This document shows, in pieces, positions 44,233-53,773 of a DNA stretch of 57,098 nucleotides (the stretch's first letter is position 1; each line of letters starts with the position of its first letter). Below the pieces are notes generated by a model. It was not told where the DNA came from, did no database searches, and worked only from the letters and a program-made list of their open reading frames with translations. Position numbers and translations under genes: made by a program. Origin of the DNA: Deltaproteobacteria bacterium (lineage in GTDB: Bacteria; Desulfobacterota; GWC2-55-46); the NCBI GenBank assembly GCA_016218105.1, contig JACRET010000018.1, positions 1 to 57,098 on the forward strand. Direction: 5' to 3'.

Positions 44233-44931
44233 ATGGAAAAAGTGCGTATCCTGGATTATCCTGTTGAGAAGCCTCTTACCTTAAGGGAGCGGATAGTCGA
44301 TTTCATCAAGGACTCTGTCGTAACCGGCAGGCTCAAGCCGGGCGAGCGCGTCCCTGAGCAGGAGATCGCCGAGAGCTTCGGCATAAGCAGAACCCCCATA
44401 CGCGAGGCCTTCAGGCAGCTTGAATCCGAAGGGTTTATAACAGTCACACCCAGAAAGGGCGCGGTAGTTAGCCCTATCACCGATAAGGACGTAAGCGAAT
44501 TTTACGAGATCAAGAGCCTGCTTGAGGGGTTCGCGGCGAAGACGGCATGCGAAAAGCTTACGCCCAAAGAGATCAAGAAGCTTGAGAGCCTCAACTCTCA
44601 AATGGAGAAGGCCGCTGAGAAAGAGGATGTAAAGGCGTTTTTCAAGCTCGACAACCAGTTCCATGACACATTCCTCAAGTCTTGCGGAAACGAAAAGCTC
44701 TGCATACTTGTCCATCATCTCGTTCAGCAGTTCGAGCGGTTCAGGATCACGGCGCTCGCGCTTCCGGGCCGGATGCGGGATTCGGTCAGGCAGCACAACG
44801 AGATAATAGAGGCCTTTAAAAACATCAACACGGGCCTTGTTGAAACCCTCGTAAGGGCGAACGCCGAAAGGGGCAGAGACGTCCTTGTAGAGGAACTCCT
44901 CAAGGAAAAGACAAAACATGGCGCTAATTAA
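44233..44931 (+). CDS. GntR family transcriptional regulator with FCD domain
   Basis: A 232-residue regulator. The winged helix (about 12-80) carries L-R-E-R-I...G-R-L-K-P-G-E-R-V-P-E-Q-E-I-A...S-R-T-P-I-R-E-A-F-R-Q-L-E, the GntR DNA-binding signature. The C-terminal FCD ligand-binding domain (about 90-220) has the histidine and acidic residues D-N-Q-F-H and Q-H-N-E-I-I-E-A that usually bind a metal and an organic acid. The ligand is unknown. The ribosome site is weak. A 15-base palindrome upstream is a likely operator. It overlaps the 88-residue gene downstream by 14 bases. No catabolic gene is adjacent. Confidence 0.9.
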   Translation: MEKVRILDYPVEKPLTLRERIVDFIKDSVVTGRLKPGERVPEQEIAESFGISRTPIREAFRQLESEGFITVTPRKGAVVSPITDKDVSEFYEIKSLLEGFAAKTACEKLTPKEIKKLESLNSQMEKAAEKEDVKAFFKLDNQFHDTFLKSCGNEKLCILVHHLVQQFERFRITALALPGRMRDSVRQHNEIIEAFKNINTGLVETLVRANAERGRDVLVEELLKEKTKHGAN

Positions 44932-45184
44932 CTCCCCGGATGCCGCGTTCAGGCTCGCAAGGACCATAATCTCCGACATAGCCCTCTATAACAGGGAGAA
45001 GATCCTCTCCGGCATCAAGAACGACAATATCTTCGATCTCCTCGAAAAAGAACTGAATGAAGGGCTAGAGCTCTACAAGAGCAGGGTAGACCCCGAGCTC
45101 GACAAGAAGAATAACTTCTACAACAGGGCGATCGTAGACATACTTATCAAAAGGAACGGGAATATCGAATCGGAAATCTGGTAG
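44918..45184 (+). CDS. Small conserved-looking protein co-translated with GntR
   Basis: An 88-residue, highly charged, helical protein with no signal or membrane segment: F-R-L-A-R-T-I-I-S-D-I-A-L-Y-N-R-E-K-I near the start and E-G-L-E-L-Y-K-S-R-V near the middle. Its start overlaps the GntR end by 14 bases, implying translational coupling. The pattern resembles small uncharacterised proteins of deltaproteobacterial genomes, but I cannot name a function. It may modulate the regulator, though nothing in the sequence proves that. Confidence 0.65.
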   Translation: MALINSPDAAFRLARTIISDIALYNREKILSGIKNDNIFDLLEKELNEGLELYKSRVDPELDKKNNFYNRAIVDILIKRNGNIESEIW

Positions 45185-45255
45185 ATATTTAACCGTCCGT
45201 AAGACTCCCTTCGACATAAGCTTACGCGGGTTACGAAAAAACTCAAACAGATCTC

Positions 45256-45278
45256 ATTGCGAGCGAAGCTAAGCAATT
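45256..45278. repeat. Short inverted-repeat sequence before rluD
   Basis: ATTGC...GCAAT with GAGCGAAGC between them resembles a short palindromic intergenic repeat common in many bacterial genomes. Only one copy is seen in the window. Confidence 0.35.
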
Positions 45279-45309
45279 CTGGATAGTGTCCAACTCTCTC
45301 TCATCCTCT

Positions 45310-46263
45310 ATGAAAAAAAACCAAACCCTTATCGTTCCAAAAGAAAACGCCGGAGAGAGGCTCGATCTTTTCATTACAGGCAGGATAGCCGATCTGAGCC
45401 GTTCGGCTGTTAAAAACCTCCTTGACGACGGACGGGTGCTTATAAACGATAAGCCCGGCAAACCCGGACACAAGGTGAAAGAGCACGACGTATTGACCAT
45501 TTCGCTGCCGGAGCCGAAGGCGGATATCCTTACACCGGAAGAGATACCCCTGCAAATACTTTATGAGGACGCGGATATCATCGTGGTAAACAAGCCTGCG
45601 GACCTTGCCGTACACCCGGGGGCCGGACGGAGTTCCGGTACGCTCGTCAATGCGCTCCTGGCGCACACAAAAGAGCTCTCAAGAGCGGGCGGGCCTTTAA
45701 GGCGTGGGATTGTCCACAGGCTTGACAAGGACACCACCGGCGCGCTTGTGATAGCCAGGAACGACTCAAGCCACGCCAATCTCGCGAAACAGTTCAAAGA
45801 GCATACTACCGGGAGAAAATACGTCGCCCTCGTATGGGGCTCTGTTAAAGACGCGGAAGGCATAATAGACATGGATATCGGCCGGGACATCGTCCAGCGG
45901 AAAAAGATATCCGTCAGGACGAAAAGGTCGAGGAGAGCGATCACTCATTATAAGGTGCTCAAGCGATATCCGTTCATGACCCTGCTCGAGCTCTCTTTAA
46001 AGACCGGGCGCACGCATCAGATAAGGGTGCATCTTACAGCCATAAACCACCCTGTCGTAGGGGATCAGGTCTACGGAAAGAGGCAGTCCCCTTCCAGCAT
46101 AAACAAACAGGTCTCCGATAAGATAAAAGAGATGAAGAGGCAATGCCTGCACGCTATGACGCTGGGGCTCAAACACCCGGGGACAGGCGCCTACATGGAA
46201 TTTACCGCCCCTTTTCCAGAAGACATGGCGGAGCTTTTAAGGATACTGGACAACGCGCAATGA
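45310..46263 (+). CDS. rluD: RluA-family 23S rRNA pseudouridine synthase (RluD-like)
   Basis: Isomerises uridines to pseudouridine in 23S rRNA. The 317-residue protein has an N-terminal S4 RNA-binding domain (about 10-70) and the RluA catalytic core: V-N-K-P-A-D-L-A-V-H-P near residue 92, the catalytic Asp in H-R-L-D-K-D-T-T-G-A near 137, and L-K-T-G-R-T-H-Q-I-R-V-H near 235. The S4 domain favours RluC/RluD over RluA; the exact uridines are not certain. The ATG at 45310 is preferred to a GTG eight codons earlier. No clear ribosome site precedes either. Confidence 0.88.
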   Translation: MKKNQTLIVPKENAGERLDLFITGRIADLSRSAVKNLLDDGRVLINDKPGKPGHKVKEHDVLTISLPEPKADILTPEEIPLQILYEDADIIVVNKPADLAVHPGAGRSSGTLVNALLAHTKELSRAGGPLRRGIVHRLDKDTTGALVIARNDSSHANLAKQFKEHTTGRKYVALVWGSVKDAEGIIDMDIGRDIVQRKKISVRTKRSRRAITHYKVLKRYPFMTLLELSLKTGRTHQIRVHLTAINHPVVGDQVYGKRQSPSSINKQVSDKIKEMKRQCLHAMTLGLKHPGTGAYMEFTAPFPEDMAELLRILDNAQ

Positions 46264-46365
46264 GCCGCCCTTGCAAAGCGATACCCCGAGGCGCGCGGGA
46301 GCGCTCAAAAGAGCCTTTTATGAAGGCGCGGCCCAAAACATAAAACTGAAAGAGAATATTTGATT

Positions 46366-47139
46366 ATGCGCTCAAAGGGCGAAATAAAATACATCTCCTC
46401 GCCGCTCCTGGAGAGGGACGGCATAGCGCATGCTTTTCTTTCCAGAACAGGCGGGGTAAGCAGCGCGCCTTTCGACACCCTCAACTTCGACGCCAGGGAC
46501 TCGGACACCGCCGGGAATATCGCGGTTAACAAAGGGCTGATATCGAAGGCGTTCGGCATCAATGCCGATGAGATAACGACCGTAAACCAGGTGCACGGAA
46601 ATTCCGTACTCGTTTTAGACGGGACCGGAGGGGGCTCAAAGGCGGACGCCGACGCCATTGTCACAAGGCTTAAGGGCATACCCATCGGCATGCTTACGGC
46701 CGATTGCCTGCCGATCCTCCTCCACGACCCCGTGAACAACTGTATCGGGGCCGTGCACGCGGGCTGGAAAGGCACCGCAAAATGGATAGTAAAGGAAGCT
46801 ATCGCGTCCATGCGCTCGGAATTTAATTCAAGGCCCGCCGACATTATCGCCGCCCTTGGCCCCTACATCGGGCCGTGCTGTTATTCGGTAAGGGAAGACG
46901 TCGCAGTGGAGTTCAGAAAAACATTCAAGGACACCTCCTCCTTTATTGAAAAGGACGGTGACGGCTTTAAACTCGATATCGGCCTCGCCAATGTGAAAGA
47001 GCTACTCACATTGGGAGTAAAAAAAGAGAATATAAGCTTTGAGCCTGTATGCACCTCGTGCAACAGCTCCCTTTTCTTCTCCTACAGAAAAGACAACGGC
47101 AGGACAGGCAGGCAGTTAAGCTTCATCACACTTACTTAA
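46366..47139 (+). CDS. pgeF: Purine nucleoside phosphorylase, PgeF/YfiH (LACC1) family
   Basis: A 257-residue copper-oxidase-4 domain protein. The zinc-site residues are visible in V-N-Q-V-H-G-N near residue 78, T-A-D-C-L-P-I-L near 110 and A-V-H-A-G-W-K-G near 130. Members of this family act on purine nucleosides (phosphorolysis, adenosine deamination), and PgeF has also been linked to peptidoglycan editing. The ATG at 46366 is used rather than the TTG two codons earlier. coaE follows by one base, suggesting coupled translation. Confidence 0.87.
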   Translation: MRSKGEIKYISSPLLERDGIAHAFLSRTGGVSSAPFDTLNFDARDSDTAGNIAVNKGLISKAFGINADEITTVNQVHGNSVLVLDGTGGGSKADADAIVTRLKGIPIGMLTADCLPILLHDPVNNCIGAVHAGWKGTAKWIVKEAIASMRSEFNSRPADIIAALGPYIGPCCYSVREDVAVEFRKTFKDTSSFIEKDGDGFKLDIGLANVKELLTLGVKKENISFEPVCTSCNSSLFFSYRKDNGRTGRQLSFITLT

Positions 47140-47140
47140 A

Positions 47141-47779
47141 ATGACGGATATCCATGCGGGAATTGATATGGTCGCAGGCCTGACAGGCGGGATAGCATCG
47201 GGTAAAACCCTTGTCTCAGGGGAGCTTAAAAGGCTCGGCGCGCATCTGATAGACGCTGACGTCATAGCAAGGGAGCTGGTCGAGCCCGGAAAACCCGCGT
47301 ATAAAGAGATCGTGGAGGAATTCGGCCCTGACGTTGTTTTGGAGGACGGCACGCTCAACAGGAAAAAACTCGGGTCCATAGTCTTTTCAGACAATGAGAA
47401 GCTTCAAATACTCAACAGAATAACGCATCCGAGGATCATCGAGCGCACCAGGGAACTTATTGAGGAGATCAAAAGGGCTGACGGCGGCGACGCCTTGATA
47501 ATAGTAGACGCCGCGATACTGATAGAAGCCGGGATACACAACTGCGTTGATAAATTGATCGTCGTCCATGTAGACCCTGAAGTGCAGATAGGGAGGCTTA
47601 AAAAACGGGATAATCTATCGGCGGAGGACGCGAAGAGGCGGATAGCGGCGCAGCTTCCGTTAAAGGAAAAGGCGGGATACGCCGATTATGTGATTGAAAA
47701 TAACGGCACGCCCCTTGAGACGCTGGAGCGGACGAGGGCGCTTTTTCTAGAGCTTAAAAAAAATCAAAAAAGGGGTTGA
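47141..47779 (+). CDS. coaE: Dephospho-CoA kinase
   Basis: Catalyses the last step of coenzyme A synthesis (212 residues). The P-loop G-L-T-G-G-I-A-S-G-K-T lies near residue 13, D-A-D-V-I-A-R-E near 40, and the lid and CoA-site segments, including Q-I-G-R-L-K-K-R-D, near 150. The ATG at 47141 lies one base after the pgeF stop. A second in-frame ATG nine codons later would give a more usual N-terminus. The window also holds panB, panC and panD of the same pathway, but they are distant and not co-transcribed. Confidence 0.92.
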   Translation: MTDIHAGIDMVAGLTGGIASGKTLVSGELKRLGAHLIDADVIARELVEPGKPAYKEIVEEFGPDVVLEDGTLNRKKLGSIVFSDNEKLQILNRITHPRIIERTRELIEEIKRADGGDALIIVDAAILIEAGIHNCVDKLIVVHVDPEVQIGRLKKRDNLSAEDAKRRIAAQLPLKEKAGYADYVIENNGTPLETLERTRALFLELKKNQKRG

Positions 47780-47804
47780 CAGCTTCTACTAAGCGTGCTA
47801 AGGT
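47776..47804 (+). promoter_or_regulatory. Possible promoter for the rho leader
   Basis: TTGACA (47776-47781) overlaps the coaE stop; 17 bases later TAAGGT (47799-47804) is a weak -10. It would start a long leader before rho. Confidence 0.4.
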
Positions 47805-48200
47805 GGAAATACCTTTCAAATATAGTCATGGTGTAACTCATACCTCGTAAGCTTCAATCCAAACGATTAAGCCTAGAGGAAATAACCCGATAAGTGAATT
47901 ATCTCTCATAAATCAAACTTAAAAAATAAACCAACATAGGGTTTATCCCTACTTGCAAATACCGGCGGATTGCCGGTTACGCGGATTTAAAAACTCAGTC
48001 AATTTGTTTACCCAAACCCCCTGGCCCTGGAACGCGGCTAAAATGAACCCTCAAAAGGCTCAAGTCCTGCTCACTCACTTCGGATAGTCTCCGATACTGG
48101 AGACGCCGGGACGGGTTATCCTTCATAAGGACAATGACTGTTTAAAAATAATAAAAACCGCTAATTTCAATCCAATCACAAAACCCCCACAGGAGTATTT
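47805..48200 (+). other. Long leader region before rho
   Basis: No large gene is present in these 396 bases. Seen here: a hairpin ACCGGC/GCCGGT (47961-47977), a 14-codon open frame M-N-P-Q-K-A-Q-V-L-L-T-H-F-G (48043-48087), and a hairpin GTCTCC/GGAGAC (48087-48104) that begins at its stop codon. A long leader fits the known autogenous control of rho by termination, but none of this is proven. Confidence 0.4.
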
Positions 48201-49451
48201 ATGAACCTCAAAGAGTTAAAAGAGAAAAAAATCAACGAGCTTACAACGCTCGCAAAAAAATATAATATAGAGAGCGCGACGTCCATGCGGAAACAGGACC
48301 TCATATTCGCGCTCCTTCAATCGCAAAGCGAACAGAACGGCCTTATATACGGAGAGGGCGTGCTTGAGACCCTCCCTGACGGCTTCGGTTTTCTAAGGGC
48401 GCCTGATTACAACTATCTCCCAGGCCCTGACGACATATACGTCTCACCGTCGCAGATAAGGCGATTCAACCTCCGCACAGGCGATATCGTAAGCGGCCAG
48501 ATAAGGCCTCCGAAGGAAGGGGAAAGGTACTTCGCCCTCCTTAAAGTGGAAAAAGTCAACTATGAAGACCCTGAGGTAGCCAGAGAGAAGATCCTCTTCG
48601 ACAACCTTACCCCTTTATATCCGCAGGAAAAGATAAACCTGGAACTGGCCCCCAATAGCGATATGTCCATGAGGATCATGGACCTCTTCACACCCATCGG
48701 CAAAGGGCAGAGGGGCCTTATAGTATCGCCTCCGAGGGCCGGTAAGACCATACTCCTGCAGAAGATAGCAAACGCCATAACGACCAACCATCCAGAGGTC
48801 GTCCTGCTGGTACTCCTGATAGACGAGAGGCCTGAAGAGGTCACCGACATGCAGAGGTCCGTAAGAGGCGAGGTAATAAGCTCAACATTCGACGAGCCGG
48901 CACAGCGGCACGTGCAGGTTTCGGAGATGGTCATCGAGAAGGCGAAGAGGCTTGTAGAGCACCAGAAGGACGTCGTTATCCTCCTGGATTCCATAACAAG
49001 ACTCGCCAGGGCCTACAACGCGGTCGTGCCTCCAAGCGGAAAGGTGCTCTCAGGCGGCGTCGATTCAAACGCCCTCCATAAGCCCAAGAGGTTCTTCGGA
49101 GCGGCAAGGAACATCGAAGAGGGCGGGAGCTTGACCATCATGGCTACAGCCCTTATAGATACCGGAAGCCGTATGGACGAGGTCATATTCGAAGAATTCA
49201 AGGGAACGGGCAACATGGAAATCGTTCTCGACAGGAAGCTCTCAGAGAGAAGGATCTTCCCGGCCATAGACCTCAACAAGTCCGGCACAAGGAAAGAAGA
49301 GCTTCTCCTGACAAAAGAGGCGCTCAACAGGATCTGGATTTTAAGAAAGGTCGTACAGCCCCTAAACCCGATAGAGTCGATGGAGTTCCTGCTCGACAAG
49401 GTCCAGCATACGCCCTCAAACAAGGCCTTCCTGGAATCGATGAGCAAATAA
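48201..49451 (+). CDS. rho: Transcription termination factor Rho
   Basis: The hexameric RNA helicase that ends transcription. The 416-residue protein has the N-terminal Rho_N helices (1-45), a cold-shock-like RNA-binding domain with G-F-G-F-L-R near residue 57, and the RecA-type ATPase: P-R-A-G-K-T near 180, [10 protein letters not shown] near 210, and the Q-loop/R-loop region with [11 protein letters not shown]. There is no long inserted domain as in some high-GC Rho proteins. AGGAG lies before the ATG. Confidence 0.96.
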   Translation: MNLKELKEKKINELTTLAKKYNIESATSMRKQDLIFALLQSQSEQNGLIYGEGVLETLPDGFGFLRAPDYNYLPGPDDIYVSPSQIRRFNLRTGDIVSGQIRPPKEGERYFALLKVEKVNYEDPEVAREKILFDNLTPLYPQEKINLELAPNSDMSMRIMDLFTPIGKGQRGLIVSPPRAGKTILLQKIANAITTNHPEVVLLVLLIDERPEEVTDMQRSVRGEVISSTFDEPAQRHVQVSEMVIEKAKRLVEHQKDVVILLDSITRLARAYNAVVPPSGKVLSGGVDSNALHKPKRFFGAARNIEEGGSLTIMATALIDTGSRMDEVIFEEFKGTGNMEIVLDRKLSERRIFPAIDLNKSGTRKEELLLTKEALNRIWILRKVVQPLNPIESMEFLLDKVQHTPSNKAFLESMSK

Positions 49452-49691
49452 CAAGTCGCTGGGGCCCCAAGCCTCCCTGGGACTAAAAGCCTGATATTTC
49501 AACTAGTTGCCTTTAGCCCAGAGAGAGCCGGAAACCCCTGTTTTTTAACGCTGCTTTTTTCCTTGCACTCCAAATACATAGTTGTTAATATTAACTATTA
49601 AAGTATTGGCCGCCGGGCAAACGGGAAGGACTGCCCTTTGGGTGTTCTTTCGTTTTAAAGGCCGCAGGAAAACAAGAAGGAGGATTTCAAG

Positions 49692-49901
49692 ATGAAAGAA
49701 GGCATTCACCCGAAGTACGAGCCCACCAAGATACATTGCGTTTGCGGCAATGTGATAGAGACACGCTCGACCAAAAATGGTATCTCTGTCGAAATATGCT
49801 CCAACTGCCACCCGTTCTTCACAGGCGAGCAGAGGTTCATGGATACCGCGGGCAAGATCGAGAAGTTCAACGCGAAATACCGCAGGAACAAGGGAGCGTA
49901 A
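49692..49901 (+). CDS. rpmE: 50S ribosomal protein L31 (zinc-binding form)
   Basis: A 69-residue ribosomal protein of the C+ type: Cys16 and Cys18 in C-V-C-G-N, and Cys36 and Cys39 in I-C-S-N-C-H-P-F, bind zinc. A strong AAGGAGG precedes the ATG. The 240-base gap from rho contains a near-perfect AT palindrome, GTTAATATTAAC (49584-49595), which could be part of its promoter or an operator. Confidence 0.95.
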   Translation: MKEGIHPKYEPTKIHCVCGNVIETRSTKNGISVEICSNCHPFFTGEQRFMDTAGKIEKFNAKYRRNKGA

Positions 49902-49918
49902 GGGCCGGGGGATTATAA

Positions 49919-50605
49919 TTGAAGGTACAACTCCTCAATTCGACCCCCGAACCTGAAAAAACGGTCTGCATGGCCGCGAGGCTCTGCTATTCGGACAACT
50001 CCATTAGTGAACTCGACGATAAAGTTCAGGGCATATCCTACGAAAAATTTCTCGGAAAAATCCTGAAAATGGGCCACCTGTCCGTCCTTGAGCACGCCTC
50101 ATTCACTTTTGGAATAGAGGGCATCTCAAGGGCGACCTCCCACCAGCTTGTCCGCCATCGCGTCGCGTCTTACTCACAGCAAAGCCAGAGGTACGTTACC
50201 GTAAAAGACCCTGAGTACGTCGTCCCCGCTTCCATTAAGGATGATGACGGCAGGAACAAGCGGTTCGAGGACGCGGTCAAATCCATCTACAAGTTATACG
50301 GCGAGCTTGTGGCAGAGGGTGTCCCCGCTGAGGACGCCCGTTTTATACTTCCGAACGCCGCATGCACAAAGATTATTGTTACTATGAACGCAAGGGAGCT
50401 TCTGCACTTCTTCAGCCTCCGTTGCTGCGAAAGGGCCCAGTGGGAGATAAGGGAGATGGCGACATTAATGCTCAAGCTCGCGAAGAACAGGGCGCCTTTC
50501 ATCTTCCGGGAATCGGGTCCCTCCTGCGTAAGGGGAACATGCGGCGAAGGCGATATGACCTGCGGAAAACCCAAAGAGATACGTAAAAAATTCACCAGCC
50601 TTTAG
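49919..50605 (+). CDS. thyX: Flavin-dependent thymidylate synthase
   Basis: Makes dTMP from dUMP using methylene-tetrahydrofolate and reduced flavin (228 residues). The ThyX motif RHRx7S is seen as R-H-R-V-A-S-Y-S-Q-Q-S, with Q-R-Y following. The C-terminal tail G-P-S-C-V-R-G...M-T-C-G has three cysteines, common in anaerobe ThyX. The start is a TTG at 49919: no ATG fits, the second residue onward matches the family start, and GGGGG lies seven bases upstream. It follows rpmE by 17 bases. Confidence 0.94.
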   Translation: MKVQLLNSTPEPEKTVCMAARLCYSDNSISELDDKVQGISYEKFLGKILKMGHLSVLEHASFTFGIEGISRATSHQLVRHRVASYSQQSQRYVTVKDPEYVVPASIKDDDGRNKRFEDAVKSIYKLYGELVAEGVPAEDARFILPNAACTKIIVTMNARELLHFFSLRCCERAQWEIREMATLMLKLAKNRAPFIFRESGPSCVRGTCGEGDMTCGKPKEIRKKFTSL

Positions 50606-50672
50606 CCCTGCTTTTTTTCAGAGGCGTGCCCTTGAGAGAGTTAAAGATTAAAGGCGCCGGGAACATTTTATT

Positions 50673-51755
50673 ATGATACAGAAGAGACTCGAAGACGTTG
50701 AAAAAAGGTATATGGAACTGGCCGAGCTTCTGGCGAAACCGGAGGTCGTCGGAGACCAGGAGGTATACCAGAGGTTCGCAAAGGAGCACTCATCCATAAG
50801 CGATATCGTAGAGGTCTATCGGGAACTCAAGAAGACCGACAAGGAGCTGGCCGAAAACAAGCTCCTCCTTGAAGGCAAGGACGAGGAGTTCAGGGAGCTT
50901 GCCAAAGAGGAGATACCTATCCTTCAGAAAAAGAAGGACGACTTGTTGTCCCAGGTCAAGATAATGCTCCTCCCCAAGGACCCTAACGACGACAAGAGCG
51001 TTATCCTTGAAATAAGGGCCGGGGCCGGTGGGGATGAATCCGCCCTGTTCGCGGCCGAGCTCTTCAGGATGTATTCTAGGTACGCCGAGCTGCACAGGTG
51101 GAAGGTCGAGATAATGAACTCAAACCCCACAGGCCAGAATGGCATGAAAGAGGTCATAGCCAACATCGAAGGCAAGGGCGCTTATTCGAGGCTTAAATAT
51201 GAAAGCGGCGTCCACAGGGTGCAGCGGGTGCCCGAGACCGAGGCATCCGGAAGGCGCCACACGTCCACCGTTACGGTTGCGGTCATGCCAGAAGCCGACC
51301 AGGTCGAGGTGGACGTCAGGATGGAAGACATACGGGTCGATACCTACCGCTCCGGCGGCCACGGCGGCCAGAACGTAAACAAGGTCGAGACGGCCGTGAG
51401 GATGACCCATATCCCGACGGGCGTCGTAGTCGCCTGCCAGGAAGAAAAGAGCCAGCACAAGAACAGGGCCAAGGCTTTCAAGGTCCTCATGGCGAGGATC
51501 CTCGATATGAAGGTGCAGGAACAGCAGAAAAAAATAGCCATGGACAGAAAGACCCAGGTCGGCACGGGAGACAGGAGCGAGAAGATAAGGACGTACAATT
51601 TTCCGCAGAACCGCGTCACAGACCACAGGATCGGGCTGACGCTCCACAGGCTCAATGAAATAATGGAAGGCGACCTGACGGAGCTTACGGACAATATCAT
51701 CGCTTATTATCAGACAGAGGCATTGAAGAACTCGGAAAACAGGGCCGCTGTATAA
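50673..51755 (+). CDS. prfA: Peptide chain release factor 1
   Basis: Reads UAA and UAG stop codons and triggers peptide release. The 360-residue protein has the anticodon-like P-E-T tripeptide at 187-189 and the catalytic G-G-Q at 231-233. At 360 residues it is standard RF1, not RF2 (no frameshift site). The usual next gene, prmC, which methylates this Gln, is missing: only 69 bases separate prfA from murA. Confidence 0.96.
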   Translation: MIQKRLEDVEKRYMELAELLAKPEVVGDQEVYQRFAKEHSSISDIVEVYRELKKTDKELAENKLLLEGKDEEFRELAKEEIPILQKKKDDLLSQVKIMLLPKDPNDDKSVILEIRAGAGGDESALFAAELFRMYSRYAELHRWKVEIMNSNPTGQNGMKEVIANIEGKGAYSRLKYESGVHRVQRVPETEASGRRHTSTVTVAVMPEADQVEVDVRMEDIRVDTYRSGGHGGQNVNKVETAVRMTHIPTGVVVACQEEKSQHKNRAKAFKVLMARILDMKVQEQQKKIAMDRKTQVGTGDRSEKIRTYNFPQNRVTDHRIGLTLHRLNEIMEGDLTELTDNIIAYYQTEALKNSENRAAV

Positions 51756-51824
51756 AGATCGCCCCTGGGCTGTGGCGACACGCAAGAAGCCTTTTACAAC
51801 TTTAAGCGGAATAAAGAAGAAGCT

Positions 51825-53084
51825 ATGGATAAAATTGTAATACAAGGCGGGAACCGCCTTGTAGGTGAAGTGACCGTAAGCGGGGCCAAGAACGCGGTAC
51901 TGCCGCTTATGGCGGCATCCCTACTTGTAGACGGCTGGAACACGATCACAAACGTCCCGAAGCTCAGGGACATTGAAACATTCAAAATCCTCTTAAACCA
52001 TCTCGGCTCCGAGATCGCTTCCGACTCACCCGAAGGCACCCTTAAGATACGTACAAAGGACGTTGCAAGCCCCGAAGCGCCGTACGAGCTTGTAAAGACG
52101 ATGCGGGCGGCGGTATTGGTGCTCGGGCCGCTTGTTTCGAGATTCAAGCGCGCGCGCGTATCCCTTCCAGGCGGATGCGCGATAGGCGCCCGCCCGATAG
52201 ACCTTCACATAAAAGGGTTACGGCAGATGGGAGCCGATATCGCTATCGAAAGCGGCTATGTAGAAGTAAAAGCCAACAAACTTAAAGGCGCGAAGATATA
52301 CATGGACACGATTACCGTTACCGGCACGGAGAACCTTATGCTGGCGGCGGTGCATGCCGACGGCATGACTACGCTTGAGAACGCGGCGCTGGAGCCGGAG
52401 GTCGTATGCCTTGCCGATGCGCTCAATCAGATGGGCGCGCATATAAGCGGCGCGGGAACCGACACCATCAGGATAGAAGGCGTGAAGGAATTAAGGCCCG
52501 TAAATGTCCGGGTAATCCCCGACAGGATAGAGGCAGGCACCTTTATGGTGGCTTCAGCCATGACCAGGGGCAACGTCCTCATAAAAGACTGCCCGTATAA
52601 TTATCTCGACTCGCTCAACCAAAAGCTTAAAGAGACCGGGGCCGAGGTAAACCAGGAAGAAAATGGCGTAAGGGTAATCGGAGATTGGCCGATAAGAAGC
52701 ATAGACGTAAAGACCATCCCCTATCCGGGATTCCCTACGGACATGCAGGCGCAGATAATGTCCATGATGACCATAGCGAGCGGGCTTTCGGTCATTACGG
52801 AGACGGTATTCGAGAACAGGTTCATGCACGTCAGCGAACTCAAAAGAATGGGCGCTGACATAACCGTAGACGGCAGGTGCGCGGTCGTAAGGGGCGTCAA
52901 GAGGCTCAGCGGAGCACCTTTGATGGCTACCGACTTAAGGGCCAGCGCCTCGCTTATACTCGCTGGCCTTGTAGCCGAGGGCAAGACCGAGGTATCAAGG
53001 ATATACCATCTCGACAGGGGTTATGAGAATATCGAGAAGAAGCTCAAGGCGCTCGGAGCGAAGATCGAGAGGACAAAGGAATGA
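51825..53084 (+). CDS. murA: UDP-N-acetylglucosamine 1-carboxyvinyltransferase
   Basis: The first committed enzyme of peptidoglycan synthesis (419 residues). S-G-A-K-N-A near residue 19 and the catalytic Cys118 in [11 protein letters not shown] are seen, so it is the fosfomycin-sensitive Cys form. The later [10 protein letters not shown] motif lies near 302. It overlaps hisG by 4 bases. Confidence 0.96.
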   Translation: MDKIVIQGGNRLVGEVTVSGAKNAVLPLMAASLLVDGWNTITNVPKLRDIETFKILLNHLGSEIASDSPEGTLKIRTKDVASPEAPYELVKTMRAAVLVLGPLVSRFKRARVSLPGGCAIGARPIDLHIKGLRQMGADIAIESGYVEVKANKLKGAKIYMDTITVTGTENLMLAAVHADGMTTLENAALEPEVVCLADALNQMGAHISGAGTDTIRIEGVKELRPVNVRVIPDRIEAGTFMVASAMTRGNVLIKDCPYNYLDSLNQKLKETGAEVNQEENGVRVIGDWPIRSIDVKTIPYPGFPTDMQAQIMSMMTIASGLSVITETVFENRFMHVSELKRMGADITVDGRCAVVRGVKRLSGAPLMATDLRASASLILAGLVAEGKTEVSRIYHLDRGYENIEKKLKALGAKIERTKE

Positions 53085-53749
53085 AGAAGACCTGGGAAGA
53101 GACACTCACCATAGCGCTTCCGAAAGGGCGGATACTTAAAGAAGCCGCCACGCTCTTCAGGGCCGCGGGGGTGGATTTCAGCGAGATCCTCGCGGACGAC
53201 CGGAAGCTTATATTCGAAAACATTGCGGAAGGCTTAAGGTTCATGGTAATAAGAAGCCAGGACGTGCCTACCTATGTAGAGTACGGGGCCGCGGACTTAG
53301 GGATCGCCGGTAAAGACGTCCTTATGGAGCAGTCCAAGGACTTGTACGAGCCGCTAGACTTAGGAATCGGCGCGTGCAGGATGTTGGTGGCCGAGCCCAA
53401 AGAATTAAGCTCCAACGACAACCCGAGGCACTGGACTCACATAAGGGTGGCGACGAAGTACCCGAATATCACCCTGAAATACTTCCTGAATAAAGGCATA
53501 CAGGTCGAGATAATCAAGCTTTACGGCTCCATAGAGCTTGCGCCGCTCCTTAATCTTTCCGAGAGGATAGTAGACCTCGTTCAGACAGGCGAAACCTTAA
53601 AAAAGAACGGCCTTGTCGAGGTAGAGACCATAACGCAGATAACATCGAAGCTCGTATGCAACAGGGCAAGCCTCAAGACAAAGCCCAGACGCGTAAAAGA
53701 CCTTGTAGACAGGCTCACAAAGGCAGTCGCCGGTAACGCCAGGAAGTAA
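53081..53749 (+). CDS. hisG: ATP phosphoribosyltransferase, short form (HisG-S)
   Basis: Catalyses the first step of histidine synthesis. The 222-residue protein lacks the C-terminal regulatory domain of long HisG, so by family knowledge it needs HisZ for activity and feedback control; no hisZ is in the window. L-P-K-G-R-I-L near residue 14, [13 protein letters not shown] near 67, and D-L-V-Q-T-G-E-T-L near 165 (the phosphoribosyl-binding loop) are intact. It overlaps murA by 4 bases. Confidence 0.95.
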   Translation: MKKTWEETLTIALPKGRILKEAATLFRAAGVDFSEILADDRKLIFENIAEGLRFMVIRSQDVPTYVEYGAADLGIAGKDVLMEQSKDLYEPLDLGIGACRMLVAEPKELSSNDNPRHWTHIRVATKYPNITLKYFLNKGIQVEIIKLYGSIELAPLLNLSERIVDLVQTGETLKKNGLVEVETITQITSKLVCNRASLKTKPRRVKDLVDRLTKAVAGNARK

Positions 53750-53773
53750 AAAACATTCAACTCCCTTTTGCTC

